A DNA stretch of 32,544 nt from DASRHK01 sp035650495 (GCA_035650495.1 DASRHK010000150.1:1-32544); one strand, 5' to 3'. Positions 1-11,430 are shown, counted from the first letter of the stretch. Translations and numbers: made by a program. The notes: generated from the letters alone by a model not told the origin.

Positions 1-1
1 C

Positions 2-1438
<1,437 letters not shown>

Positions 1439-1446
1439 GCGCGGGC

Positions 1447-1455
1447 TGGTAGAAT
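1447..1455 (+). promoter_or_regulatory. Candidate extended -10 promoter for greA
   Basis: The sequence TGGTAGAAT fits an extended -10 element (TGnTATAAT with one mismatch) in the 95-base gap between carB and greA. No -35 hexamer stands at a 16-18 base distance, which extended -10 promoters tolerate. The start would fall near 1462, leaving a leader of about 70 bases. This is a motif match only. Confidence 0.35.
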
Positions 1456-1533
1456 AAGCGCGCGGGTCCCGAAGAAAAGTCCGGCAGGACGCCGGCAATC
1501 CATTCCGATCGACTTCATCACGAGCCGAAAACC

Positions 1534-2010
1534 GTGAGCAAGATTCCTTTGACCCAGCGCGGCGCCGACAAGCTGCGCGAAGAGCTGAAGTACCGCAAGG
1601 GCGAGCTGCGCCAGCAGATCATCAAGGCGATCGACGAAGCGCGCTCGCACGGCGATCTGCGCGAGAACGCGGAGTATCACGCCGCGCGCGAGCAGCATGG
1701 CTTCAACGAGGGCCGCATCGCGGAGATCGAGGGCAAGCTCGCCACCGCGCAGGTGATCGACGTGTCCAAGCTCGCCAAGAACGGCAAGGTCGTGTTCGGC
1801 ACGACCGTCGAGCTCGCCGACATCGAGAGCGACGAGAAGCTGCGCTACCAGATCGTCGGCGAGGACGAAGCCGATTCCAAGAGCGGATTGATCTCGATCA
1901 ATTCGCCGATCGCACGCGCGCTCATCGGCAAGTCGGAGGGCGACGTCGTCGGCGTGAAAGTGCCCGGCGGCGAGCGCGAGCTCGAGATCGTCAAGGTGCA
2001 GTACGTCTAA
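1534..2010 (+). CDS. greA: Transcription elongation factor GreA
   Basis: GreA inserts its coiled coil into the secondary channel of RNA polymerase and stimulates cleavage of backtracked transcripts. The protein has 158 residues, the usual family length. The N-terminal coiled-coil hairpin carries the acidic tip in SHGDLRENAEYH, with Asp41 and Glu44 at the positions of the functional residues of E. coli GreA. The C-terminal FKBP-like domain follows (VVFGTTVELAD; SPIARALIGKSEGDVV). The start is GTG at 1534, giving the standard MSKIPLT start. The gene overlaps the proposed rlmE start by 8 bases. The divergent yhbY gene that sits between greA and rlmE in E. coli and Pseudomonas is absent here. Confidence 0.97.
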   Translation: MSKIPLTQRGADKLREELKYRKGELRQQIIKAIDEARSHGDLRENAEYHAAREQHGFNEGRIAEIEGKLATAQVIDVSKLAKNGKVVFGTTVELADIESDEKLRYQIVGEDEADSKSGLISINSPIARALIGKSEGDVVGVKVPGGERELEIVKVQYV

Positions 2011-2632
2011 GCGGACGCCGAGCTCCAAGCGCTGGCTCGCGGAGCACGAGAACGATCACTACGTCCACGAGGCGCGTCGCCTCGGCTATCGCTCGCGCGC
2101 CGTGTTCAAGCTGAAGGAGCTGGCCGAGCGCGACCGTTTGCTCAAGCCCGGCATCACCGTGGTGGATCTCGGCGCGGCGCCCGGCGGCTGGAGCCAGCTC
2201 GCGCGGCCGCTGCTCGGTCCCAAGGGGCGCCTGATCGCGCTCGACATCCTGCCCATGGAGCCGGTGCCGGAAGTGGATTTCATCGAAGGTGACTTCCGCG
2301 AAGAAACCGTCTTGCGGGCTCTGGAATCAAAGTTGCAGGGATCCCGCTCGGTGGACCTTGTAATGTCGGACATGGCCCCCAACATCTCCGGGGTGGACAC
2401 GGCCGATCAGGTCGCGTCGATGCACCTGGCCGAGCTCGCGCTGGAATTTGCACGGACGCAGCTCAAGTCCGGCGGCGCCTTCGTCGTGAAGCTGTTCCAG
2501 GGCGAGGGCTTCGAAAGCTTCGTGAAGGACGTGCGCAAGCTGTTCGAAACGGTGCAGCTGCGCAAGCCGAAAGCGTCAAGGCCGCGCAGCCGTGAGATTT
2601 ATCTGGTAGCGCGCAACTTCCGCGTGGTGTAG
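2003..2632 (+). CDS. rlmE: 23S rRNA (uridine(2552)-2'-O)-methyltransferase RlmE, probable ACG start
   Basis: RlmE (RrmJ/FtsJ) 2'-O-methylates U2552 in the A loop of 23S rRNA using SAM. The SAM-binding motif VVDLGAAPGGWSQ and the K-D-K-E catalytic tetrad are intact: Lys36, Asp123 (SDMAPN), Lys163 (VVKLFQGEGF) and Glu198 (RSREIY), counting from 2003. The start is odd. The first canonical start codon in frame is GTG at 2102, which would delete the conserved N-terminus (KRWLAEH, GYRSRA) and leave the first catalytic Lys at residue 3. The frame is open upstream to 1958 with no ATG, GTG or TTG. ACG at 2003 gives (M)SKRTPSSKRW, a 209-residue protein (E. coli length), and lies 4 bases after AAGGTG, a fair Shine-Dalgarno. 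The product is certain; the start is inferred. Confidence 0.9.
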   Translation, partial: TSKRTPSSKRWLAEHENDHYVHEARRLGYRSRAVFKLKELAERDRLLKPGITVVDLGAAPGGWSQLARPLLGPKGRLIALDILPMEPVPEVDFIEGDFREETVLRALESKLQGSRSVDLVMSDMAPNISGVDTADQVASMHLAELALEFARTQLKSGGAFVVKLFQGEGFESFVKDVRKLFETVQLRKPKASRPRSREIYLVARNFRVV

Positions 2633-2677
2633 TGTTCAAAATCGTTGTGAAAGCTCAAGCTTTCGAGGGATGACCCG

Positions 2678-4600
<1,923 letters not shown>

Positions 4601-4603
4601 GGC

Positions 4604-5428
4604 TTGCAGCTCAAGCTCAAGACCCGAACGCTCGATCTCTCCGCGCCCATCGTGATGGGCGTGCTCAACGTCACGCCCGATTCCTTCTCCGACGGTGGTG
4701 ACCACTCGGATGAGCGCTCCGCGATCGCGCGCGCGCGACGCATGCGCGACGAAGGCGCCGCGATCATCGACATCGGCGGCGAGTCGACGCGTCCGGGCGC
4801 GCGCCCGGTACCCGAGCAGGAAGAGCTCGACCGCGTGATCCCGGTGATCGAAGCGTTGCGCGGCGAGTGTGCGATCTCGATCGACACGATGAAGCCGGCC
4901 GTGATGCGCGCCGCCTGCGCTGCCGGTGCCGAGATGATCAACGACGTCACCGCGCTGCGCTCGCCCGAGGCGATCGACGTCGCGCGCGAAACGGGCGCGG
5001 CGGTCTGCCTCATGCACATGCAAGGCGAGCCGCGCACGATGCAGCACAATCCGCGCTATCAGGACGTCGTTCTCGAAGTGCGCGACTTCCTGATCGGCCG
5101 CGCGCAGGTTTGTGCGCAGGCCGGCATCCCGCGCGCGCGGATTGCGATCGACCCGGGGTTCGGCTTCGGCAAGACGCTCGAGCACAACCTCGAGCTGCTC
5201 GCCAATCTCAATCAGCTCGTCGAGGCCGGCTACGCGGTCGCGGTCGGCCTGTCCCGGAAGTCCATGTTCAAGGCGCTCCTGGGGCGTGAGGTCGACGACC
5301 GCTTGCCAGCCAGTCTCGCGGCCGCCACCATTGCGGTCCTCAAGGGCGCCGCGATCGTGCGCGCCCACGATGTGGCGGCGACCGTGGATGCGATCCGAGT
5401 CGCGCACGAGGCGAGGGCGAGAGCTTAA
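4604..5428 (+). CDS. folP: Dihydropteroate synthase
   Basis: FolP condenses p-aminobenzoate with dihydropterin pyrophosphate in folate synthesis and is the sulfonamide target. At 274 residues it has family length. It shows the TIM-barrel signatures MGVLNVTPDSFSDGG, DIGGESTRPGA, ISIDTMKPAVM, INDVTALR, MHMQGEPRTMQ, IDPGFGFGKTLEHN and GLSRKSMF. The start is TTG at 4604, three bases after the ftsH stop; no ATG gives a better N-terminus. The stop abuts the GTG of glmM with no gap, so the two are probably translated in a coupled way. The ftsH-folP-glmM order is conserved in gammaproteobacteria. Confidence 0.97.
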   Translation: MQLKLKTRTLDLSAPIVMGVLNVTPDSFSDGGDHSDERSAIARARRMRDEGAAIIDIGGESTRPGARPVPEQEELDRVIPVIEALRGECAISIDTMKPAVMRAACAAGAEMINDVTALRSPEAIDVARETGAAVCLMHMQGEPRTMQHNPRYQDVVLEVRDFLIGRAQVCAQAGIPRARIAIDPGFGFGKTLEHNLELLANLNQLVEAGYAVAVGLSRKSMFKALLGREVDDRLPASLAAATIAVLKGAAIVRAHDVAATVDAIRVAHEARARA

Positions 5429-6769
5429 GTGAGCCGCAAATATTTCGGTACCGATGGAGTCCGCGGCCGCGTCGGCGATGCGCCGATGACGCCCGACTTC
5501 GCGCTGAAGCTCGGCTGGGCGGCCGGCAAGGTGCTCGGCAAGCAGCCCGGCGCGCGCGTGCTGATCGGCAAGGACACGCGGCGATCGGGCTACATGTTCG
5601 AGTCGGCGCTCGAAGCGGGATTCGCCGCCGCGGGCGTCGAGGCCGATCTGCTCGGTCCGTTGCCGACGCCAGGGGTGGCGTATCTGACTCGCGCGCTGCG
5701 CGCGCAGGCGGGCGTGGTGATCTCCGCCTCGCACAATCCGCATCACGACAATGGCGTGAAGTTCTTCGCGGCGGACGGCACCAAGCTGTCGGACGACGTC
5801 GAGCTCGAGATCGAGCAGATGCTCGAGCAGCCGATGCAATGCGTGGCGCCGGAGCAGCTCGGCCGCGCGCGGCGCATCGACGACGCGCAGGGCCGCTACA
5901 TCGAGTTCTGCAAGAGCTCGGTGCCGGCGGCGCAGACGCTGACCGGCCTCAAGATCGTCATCGATTGCGCGAACGGCGCGGCCTACAAGACGGCGCCCGC
6001 CGTGCTGACCGAGCTCGGCGCCGAAGTCACCGTGATCGGCAATCAGCCCGACGGGCTCAACATCAATCGCGACGTCGGCTCCACCCATCTCGAGCAGCTG
6101 AAGATCGCGGTGCGCCAGCACGCGGCCGACGTCGGCATTGCGCTCGACGGCGACGCCGATCGCTGCCTGATGGTCGACGCGAGCGGCGCCGAGATCGACG
6201 GCGATCAGATCCTGTTCATCATCGCGCGGCAGCGTTTGCAGGCGGGCGTGCTCAAGGGGCCGGTGGTCGGCACGCTCATGTCGAACCTCGGCCTCGAGGT
6301 CGCGCTGAAGAAGCTCGGGCTGGATTTCAAGCGCGCGCAGGTCGGCGACCGCTATGTGCTGGAGATGCTGCGCGCGAGCGGCGGCATGCTCGGCGGCGAG
6401 ACCTCGGGACACACGATCTGTCTCGATCGCTGCGCGACCGGCGACGGCACCATCACCGCGCTGCAGGTCCTGTCGACGATGGTGGGCGATCGCAAGCCGC
6501 TCGCCGATCTCGCGCGCGGCATCGTCAAATTCCCGCAGGTGCTGATCAACGTGAAGATCAATGGGCGGGCCAAGCCGCTGCTCGATCAGCCGACCGTGCA
6601 AACGGAGGTCACCGCGGTGGAGCGCGAGCTCGGCTCGCGCGGCCGCGTGCTGCTGCGCGCGTCGGGCACCGAGCCGCTGATCCGGGTGATGGTCGAGGCG
6701 GATGACGATCAGCTGACGCGACGCATGGCCGAGCGCATCGCCGACAAGGTCCGCGCGCTCGCCGCATAA
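5429..6769 (+). CDS. glmM: Phosphoglucosamine mutase
   Basis: GlmM interconverts glucosamine 6-phosphate and glucosamine 1-phosphate, feeding UDP-GlcNAc for peptidoglycan and LPS. The 446 residues have the order of an alpha-D-phosphohexomutase: N-terminal KYFGTDGVRG, phosphoserine loop ISASHNPHHDNG with the active Ser at about 101, metal loop DGDADRC (Asp240, 242, 244), sugar-specificity loop GGETSGH, and C-terminal phosphate loop RASGTEPLIRVMVE. The start is GTG at 5429, directly after the folP stop. tpiA follows after 15 bases with its own strong Shine-Dalgarno. Confidence 0.97.
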   Translation: MSRKYFGTDGVRGRVGDAPMTPDFALKLGWAAGKVLGKQPGARVLIGKDTRRSGYMFESALEAGFAAAGVEADLLGPLPTPGVAYLTRALRAQAGVVISASHNPHHDNGVKFFAADGTKLSDDVELEIEQMLEQPMQCVAPEQLGRARRIDDAQGRYIEFCKSSVPAAQTLTGLKIVIDCANGAAYKTAPAVLTELGAEVTVIGNQPDGLNINRDVGSTHLEQLKIAVRQHAADVGIALDGDADRCLMVDASGAEIDGDQILFIIARQRLQAGVLKGPVVGTLMSNLGLEVALKKLGLDFKRAQVGDRYVLEMLRASGGMLGGETSGHTICLDRCATGDGTITALQVLSTMVGDRKPLADLARGIVKFPQVLINVKINGRAKPLLDQPTVQTEVTAVERELGSRGRVLLRASGTEPLIRVMVEADDDQLTRRMAERIADKVRALAA

Positions 6770-6784
6770 CACAAGGAGAACAAC

Positions 6785-7552
6785 GTGCGCGGTTACTTCG
6801 TCGCAGGCAACTGGAAGATGAACGGCTCGCATTCCGCGAACGCGGCGCTGATCGACGGCATCCGCAAGGGTCTCGATCGCTGCCGCGACGTCGACATCGC
6901 CGTGTGCCCGCCGGCCGCCTATCTCGAATCGGTCGGCGCGGCGATCAGGGGAAGTCCGATCGCGCTCGGCGGCCAGAACGTCTGCGATCAGGACAAGCCC
7001 GGCGCGTTCACCGGCGAGATCCACGGATCGATGCTCGCGGACGTCGGCTGCAAGTTCGCGATCGTCGGCCATTCGGAGCGTCGCGCGCTCTACGGCGAGG
7101 ACGATCAGCGCGTGGCGCGCAAGTTCAAGGCGGCGCAAGCGAGCGGGCTCGTGCCGATCCTGTGCGTCGGCGAGACGCTCGAGCAGCGCGAATCGGATCA
7201 GACCGAGGCGGTGCTGAAGCGACAGCTGGATGCAGTGCTCGACCTGTGCGGCATCGCGTCGTTCACCAGGGCGGTGATCGCCTACGAGCCGGTCTGGGCG
7301 ATCGGAACGGGGCGCACGGCGTCGCCTCAGCAGGCCCAGGAAGCACATGCGTTTTTGCGTAGCATGCTCGCGGACAGGGATGCTAGAATCGCCGCCCCCA
7401 CGCGCATCCTGTACGGCGGAAGCGTGAAGGGCGACAACGCGAAAGAGCTGTTTGCCTGCGCGGACGTCGACGGCGGCCTGATCGGTGGCGCGTCGCTGAA
7501 AGCCGAGGAATTCCTGACGATCTGCGCGGCCGCACAAGCGCAGATCAAGTAA
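6785..7552 (+). CDS. tpiA: Triose-phosphate isomerase
   Basis: TpiA interconverts dihydroxyacetone phosphate and glyceraldehyde 3-phosphate. The 255 residues contain the catalytic residues in their usual motifs: Lys11 (AGNWKMN), His96 (VGHSERR) and Glu168 (YEPVWAIGTG), followed by the phosphate-binding YGGSVKGDN and GLIGGASL. The start is GTG at 6785 after the strong Shine-Dalgarno AAGGAG (6773-6778). The glmM-tpiA-secG order matches Pseudomonas-type genomes rather than E. coli, where tpiA lies elsewhere. It also makes or uses DHAP, the substrate that would feed the glycerolipid-like cluster at 22818-27489, though nothing links them in sequence. Confidence 0.97.
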   Translation: MRGYFVAGNWKMNGSHSANAALIDGIRKGLDRCRDVDIAVCPPAAYLESVGAAIRGSPIALGGQNVCDQDKPGAFTGEIHGSMLADVGCKFAIVGHSERRALYGEDDQRVARKFKAAQASGLVPILCVGETLEQRESDQTEAVLKRQLDAVLDLCGIASFTRAVIAYEPVWAIGTGRTASPQQAQEAHAFLRSMLADRDARIAAPTRILYGGSVKGDNAKELFACADVDGGLIGGASLKAEEFLTICAAAQAQIK

Positions 7553-7566
7553 CTGGCTGGAGATTT

Positions 7567-7968
7567 ATGCTGCATACGGTATTGGTGGTGGTGCAGGTCG
7601 TGGTCGCGGTCGCGGTGATCGGCCTCATCCTGCTCCAGCAGGGCAAGGGCGCCGACGCCGGCGCGGCCTTCGGCAGCGGTGCCTCGGGCACCGTGTTCGG
7701 CTCGCGTGGCGCGGCCAACTTCCTTTCGCGCGCGACCGCCGTGCTCGCGACGATCTTCTTCCTCGTCAGCCTCACGCTCGCTTACCTGCTGAACGGTCGC
7801 GGCGCCGCGACCGGCAGCGTGATCGAGCAGCAGCTCGGCACGAAGCAGCCGCCGGCGCAGTCCGTCCAGGTGCCGGTCGCGCCTGCGGTTCCGGAAGCCG
7901 CGACGCCGGCAACGCCGCCGGCCGAGCAGAATCCGCAGGAGCCGCAGAAGCCCGCGGTTCCGCAGTAG
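7567..7968 (+). CDS. secG: Preprotein translocase subunit SecG
   Basis: SecG is the small accessory subunit of the SecYEG channel in the inner membrane. The 133 residues have two membrane helices (about 4-22 and 55-76) joined by the conserved loop LQQGKGADAGAAFGSGASGTVFGSRG, typical of SecG, and a long low-complexity C-terminal tail rich in Pro, Ala, Gln and Glu. Such tails vary in length between species. ATG at 7567 follows GGAG (7559-7562) by four bases. tRNA-Leu begins 20 bases after the stop, as in E. coli secG-leuU, so the two are probably cotranscribed. Confidence 0.95.
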   Translation: MLHTVLVVVQVVVAVAVIGLILLQQGKGADAGAAFGSGASGTVFGSRGAANFLSRATAVLATIFFLVSLTLAYLLNGRGAATGSVIEQQLGTKQPPAQSVQVPVAPAVPEAATPATPPAEQNPQEPQKPAVPQ

Positions 7969-7988
7969 CAGAAGTTTTCTTGGCGCTT

Positions 7989-8073
7989 GCCCACGTGGCG
8001 GAATTGGTAGACGCACTACCTTGAGGTGGTAGCGGTTAACACCGTGGGAGTTCGAGTCTCTCCGTGGGCACCA
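7989..8073 (+). tRNA. tRNA-Leu(GAG)
   Basis: An 85-base class II tRNA. The acceptor stem GCCCACG/CGTGGGC is perfect, the discriminator base is A, and CCA is encoded. The anticodon stem CTACC/GGTAG encloses TTGAGGT, so the anticodon is GAG (reads CUC/CUU). A long variable arm (CGGT/ACCG) is typical of tRNA-Leu, and the T loop is TTCGAGT. No promoter of its own is evident; it sits 20 bases after secG. Confidence 0.97.
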
Positions 8074-8077
8074 AAAA

Positions 8078-8111
8078 GATAAAGCCGGCGAAAGCCGGTT
8101 TTATCGTTTTT
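8078..8111 (+). terminator. Intrinsic terminator after tRNA-Leu
   Basis: A 12-bp stem (one G-T pair) with a GAAA tetraloop spans 8078-8105 and is followed by G and five T. It begins four bases after the encoded CCA and closes the carB-to-tRNA-Leu block. Confidence 0.9.
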
Positions 8112-8176
8112 GGGGCACGGCGCGGATGGCGGAAACCCGTCAGACTTTCGCCTGTCAGCTTTGAAGGACCGAGCGA

Positions 8177-9616
8177 GTGCCCTCCATGACGAGCTTGAAG
8201 CGTGAAGCCTGCCTGATCGGCGGGGAATGGGTCGCCAACGATCGCTGGATCGACGTGGACGACCCGGCGACCGGCGCCGTGATCGGTCGCGTGCCGCGCA
8301 TGGGACGCCCCGAGACCGATCGCGCGATCGCCGCCGCGCAGCAGGCGATGGGCCCCTGGTCGAAGCTCACCGCCAAGGAGCGCAGCAAAGTGCTGCGCAA
8401 GTTCTTCGACCTCATGATGGCGCGGCAGGACGAGCTTGCTGCGATCCTGACCCAGGAGCAGGGCAAGCCCCTCGCGGAGGCCAAAGGCGAGATCGCCTAC
8501 GCCGCCGGATTCATCGAGTGGTTCGCCGAAGAAGCCAAGCGCGTCTACGGCGACGTCATCCCGAGCCACGCGGCGGACAAGCGCATCGTGGTGCTGAAGC
8601 AGCCGATCGGCGTCGTTGCGGCGATCACGCCGTGGAATTTCCCCGCGGCGATGATCACGCGCAAGATCGGCCCGGCGCTCGCCGCCGGATGCGCCGTCGT
8701 CGTGAAGCCGGCGACGCAAACGCCGTTCACGGCGCTTGCGCTCGGCGTGCTGGCGCTCGAAGCCGGACTGCCGGCGGGCTTGCTCAACATCGTGACCGGG
8801 AGCGCGAGCGAGATCGGCGAAGCTCTCACCACGAGCGAAACGGTGCGCAAGCTCTCGTTCACCGGGTCGACGGAGATCGGCGCCAAGCTCTACGCGCAAT
8901 GCGCGCCGACGATCAAGAAGCTGTCGCTCGAGCTCGGCGGCAATGCGCCGTTCATCGTGTTCGATGACGCCGATCTCGACGCCGCCGTCGCCGGCGCGAT
9001 CCAATCGAAGTTCCGCAACGCCGGACAGACTTGCGTCTGCGCGAATCGCATCTATGCGCAGGCCGGCATCTATGACGCCTTCGTCGCCAAGCTGACGGCC
9101 GCGACGCAGAAGCTCAAGGTCGGCGCCGGCAACGAGGCGGGCACTGACATTGGTCCGTTGATCGACGACAAGGCCGTCGCGAAAGTGAAGGAGCACATCG
9201 CCGACGCGACGAGCAAGGGCGCGAAGGTGATCACCGGCGGAGCGCCGCATGCGCGTGGCGGGCGCTTCTTCACACCGACCGTCCTCGCCGACACCACGCG
9301 CGACATGCTGATCGCGAGGGAAGAGACGTTCGGGCCCGTCGCGCCGGTTTTCCGTTTCCGCGACGAGGACGACGCGATCGCCCAGGCCAACGCGACGCCG
9401 TTCGGGCTCGCCGCCTATTTCTACGCGCGCGACCTCGGCCGCGTCTGGCGCGTCGCGGAGCGGATCGAATCCGGGATCGTCGGCGTGAATACCGGACTCA
9501 TCTCGACGGAGGTCGCGCCATTCGGCGGCGTGAAGTCTTCCGGTCTCGGGCGAGAGGGCTCCAAGTACGGCATCGACGATTACCTGGAGATCAAGTATCT
9601 CTGCCTGGGCATCTGA
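8177..9616 (+). CDS. gabD: NAD(P)-dependent succinate-semialdehyde dehydrogenase (GabD type)
   Basis: This soluble aldehyde dehydrogenase probably oxidises succinate semialdehyde to succinate in GABA breakdown; glutarate semialdehyde is an alternative substrate for the family. Its 479 residues align closely with E. coli GabD along the whole length (LTQEQGKPLAEAKGEI, FIEWFAEEAKRVYGD, ITPWNFPAAMITRK, KPATQTPFTALAL). The base Glu252 (LELGGNAP) and nucleophile Cys286 (GQTCVCANR) are present, as is the nearby second Cys288 that forms a redox disulfide in human SSADH. GTG at 8177 is favoured by GAAGGA eight bases upstream; ATG at 8186 is the alternative. No GABA transaminase is nearby. It is the first gene of the insert between the two tRNA genes. 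Confidence 0.9.
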   Translation: MPSMTSLKREACLIGGEWVANDRWIDVDDPATGAVIGRVPRMGRPETDRAIAAAQQAMGPWSKLTAKERSKVLRKFFDLMMARQDELAAILTQEQGKPLAEAKGEIAYAAGFIEWFAEEAKRVYGDVIPSHAADKRIVVLKQPIGVVAAITPWNFPAAMITRKIGPALAAGCAVVVKPATQTPFTALALGVLALEAGLPAGLLNIVTGSASEIGEALTTSETVRKLSFTGSTEIGAKLYAQCAPTIKKLSLELGGNAPFIVFDDADLDAAVAGAIQSKFRNAGQTCVCANRIYAQAGIYDAFVAKLTAATQKLKVGAGNEAGTDIGPLIDDKAVAKVKEHIADATSKGAKVITGGAPHARGGRFFTPTVLADTTRDMLIAREETFGPVAPVFRFRDEDDAIAQANATPFGLAAYFYARDLGRVWRVAERIESGIVGVNTGLISTEVAPFGGVKSSGLGREGSKYGIDDYLEIKYLCLGI

Positions 9617-9620
9617 AGCC

Positions 9621-10274
9621 ATGCGCAATTCAGCAGCGCTCCTGTTTGCGCTGTCATCGGCATGGGCGCCTGCAGCGGACGAGCCGTGGCGTCTGGAGAA
9701 GGATCGGGATGGCGTGCAGATGTACACGCGGCCCGTCGAGCACTGGAGCATTCGCGAGATCCGCGGCGTGACCCGTGTGGACGCGCCGCTGTCCAGCGTC
9801 GTCGCGGTGCTCATCGACACGGATGGGAATCGCGCGCTGAGCGACGTCATCATCGAGCAGAAGGTCCTGCAGCGCGACGACGACGAGCATTATCGCTTCT
9901 ACACCTTGATGGACTTGCCGTGGCCGGTCAGCGATCGCTATGCGGTCTACGATCGCCGCGTCGCGCAGGATGAGCGCACCTTCGCAGTCACGATCACCGA
10001 CGTGGCGCTCGAGGGCGATCAGGATGTCGAGCCGCCAAAGGGCGCGGTGCGGATGGTCAAGTCGAGGCAGACCTGCACGCTCACGCCGCAGTCGGGCGGC
10101 GTCGCGGTCGAGCTCCGCGTGCTCGCCGATCCGAACGGGCCGATTCCCGCAGCCATCATCAACGCGATGTCGGTGGGAACGCCATACAAGACGCTTCTCA
10201 AGCTGAAGGAGATGGTTCGCGAGCCGCGCTATGCCGACGCGAAAGTGTCTTTCCTCCGCGATCCGCCCCGATAA
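9621..10274 (+). CDS. Secreted START-domain (lipid-binding) protein
   Basis: A 217-residue protein with a signal peptide (short basic start, hydrophobic core, likely cleavage near APA/ADE at about residue 19), so probably periplasmic. The mature part looks like a bacterial START/SRPBCC domain: WRLEKDRDGVQMYTR near the start, a central YRFYTLMDLPWPVSDRY, and a C-terminal helix region (AAIINAMSVGTPYKTL). START domains hold a hydrophobic ligand, often a lipid or sterol; the ligand here is unknown. It starts five bases after the gabD stop codon, so cotranscription with gabD is likely. Identification is by pattern recognition of the WxxxKDxDGVxVYTR and WP(V)SDR signatures. Confidence 0.8.
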   Translation: MRNSAALLFALSSAWAPAADEPWRLEKDRDGVQMYTRPVEHWSIREIRGVTRVDAPLSSVVAVLIDTDGNRALSDVIIEQKVLQRDDDEHYRFYTLMDLPWPVSDRYAVYDRRVAQDERTFAVTITDVALEGDQDVEPPKGAVRMVKSRQTCTLTPQSGGVAVELRVLADPNGPIPAAIINAMSVGTPYKTLLKLKEMVREPRYADAKVSFLRDPPR

Positions 10275-10359
10275 GGGCGTTGCAGCCAGACAAAATCGTC
10301 TCACCCGCAAGTTGCGCACTCATCGTAGTGTACCGACCCCGATCCCTGCGCCCAACGCC

Positions 10360-11391
10360 ATGAGCCAGTTGCTCACTCGCATCACGCTCGAGCCGCCGTA
10401 CTTGTTGTTCCTCGGGGAGGTGACCGAAGCCGGCTACGCCAAGACTGCGCTCGGCATTGCGGACTGGCGACCTGAGCGCTGCGCCGGTCAGATGAGCCTG
10501 CCGGGCTGCAAGGTCGCGACCGGATTGCGCGAGATGAACGTGCAAGAGGCCGTCGGCGCTGGTGTTCGCACTGCGATCATCGGTGTCGCGCCGGTCGGCG
10601 GTCGGTTGCCGCCGGCGTGGATCGCGCCGTTGTCGGCGCTCGCGCGTGCCGGCATTGACGTCGCTGCCGGACTGCACTCGAAGCTGCGCGACATCCCTGA
10701 GCTCGTCGCAGCCGCCGCAGAAGGTCGCGCGAAGCTCATCGACGTCCGCGATCCTCCGCCGAACCTGCCGTGTGGAACCGGACGCAAGCGCCGCGGCCTG
10801 CGTGTGCTCACCGTCGGCACCGATTGCGCGCTCGGGAAAAAGTACACGGCGCTCGCGCTGCATCGCGAGCTGTCGACGCGCGGCGTCAAGGCGACGTTCC
10901 GCGCAACCGGTCAGACCGGCATCATGATCGCCGGCGAAGGGATCCCGATCGACGCGGTCGTCGCCGATTTCGTCGCGGGTGCTGCCGAAGTTCTCTCACC
11001 CGAGAACGACGCCGATCACTGGGACGTCATCGAAGGACAGGGATCGCTGTTCCATCCCGCCTACGCGAGCGTCACGCTCGGATTGCTGCATGGCTCGCAG
11101 CCCGACGCGTTCGTCGTCTGCCACGAAGCCACGCGGGAATACGTGCAGGGCTGGGAAGGCGAGTATCGTCTGCCATCCATTCCGGCGCTCATCGAGCGGA
11201 CGATCCTGCTGGGTCAAATGACCAATCCGAAAATCCGCTGCGTCGGGATCAGTCTCAACACTTCGCGCCTTCCGGAGCGCGAGCGGGCGTCGGCGTGTCA
11301 GCGCCTGAGCGACGAGCTGGGCCTGCCGTGCAGCGATCCGGTCGCCATGGGAATGCGCGGAATCGCCGATCGCCTGCTTGAAAACCGCTGA
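10360..11391 (+). CDS. dgcN: DUF1611 family protein, probable N-acetyltransferase DgcN
   Basis: A 343-residue DUF1611 protein. Members have been described as DgcN, acting with the epimerase DgcA in a D-glutamate breakdown route through N-acetyl-D-glutamate. Landmarks are PYLLFLGE near the start, an N-terminal Rossmann-like half (VRTAIIGVAPVGG), a P-loop-like motif GTDCALGKKYTAL (about residues 149-161) opening the C-terminal half, GQTGIMIAGEGIPIDAVVADF, and VIEGQGSLFHPAYASV. ATG at 10360 is chosen because upstream in-frame codons overlap the START-domain gene and encode an unlikely basic stretch. There is no dgcA neighbour, so the function may differ or the partner may lie elsewhere. No clear promoter is seen in the 85-base gap upstream. 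Confidence 0.75.
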   Translation: MSQLLTRITLEPPYLLFLGEVTEAGYAKTALGIADWRPERCAGQMSLPGCKVATGLREMNVQEAVGAGVRTAIIGVAPVGGRLPPAWIAPLSALARAGIDVAAGLHSKLRDIPELVAAAAEGRAKLIDVRDPPPNLPCGTGRKRRGLRVLTVGTDCALGKKYTALALHRELSTRGVKATFRATGQTGIMIAGEGIPIDAVVADFVAGAAEVLSPENDADHWDVIEGQGSLFHPAYASVTLGLLHGSQPDAFVVCHEATREYVQGWEGEYRLPSIPALIERTILLGQMTNPKIRCVGISLNTSRLPERERASACQRLSDELGLPCSDPVAMGMRGIADRLLENR

Positions 11392-11430
11392 TTCAGCCCG
11401 AAATTCACGCCTGTCGCGGCGCTTCGAGCC

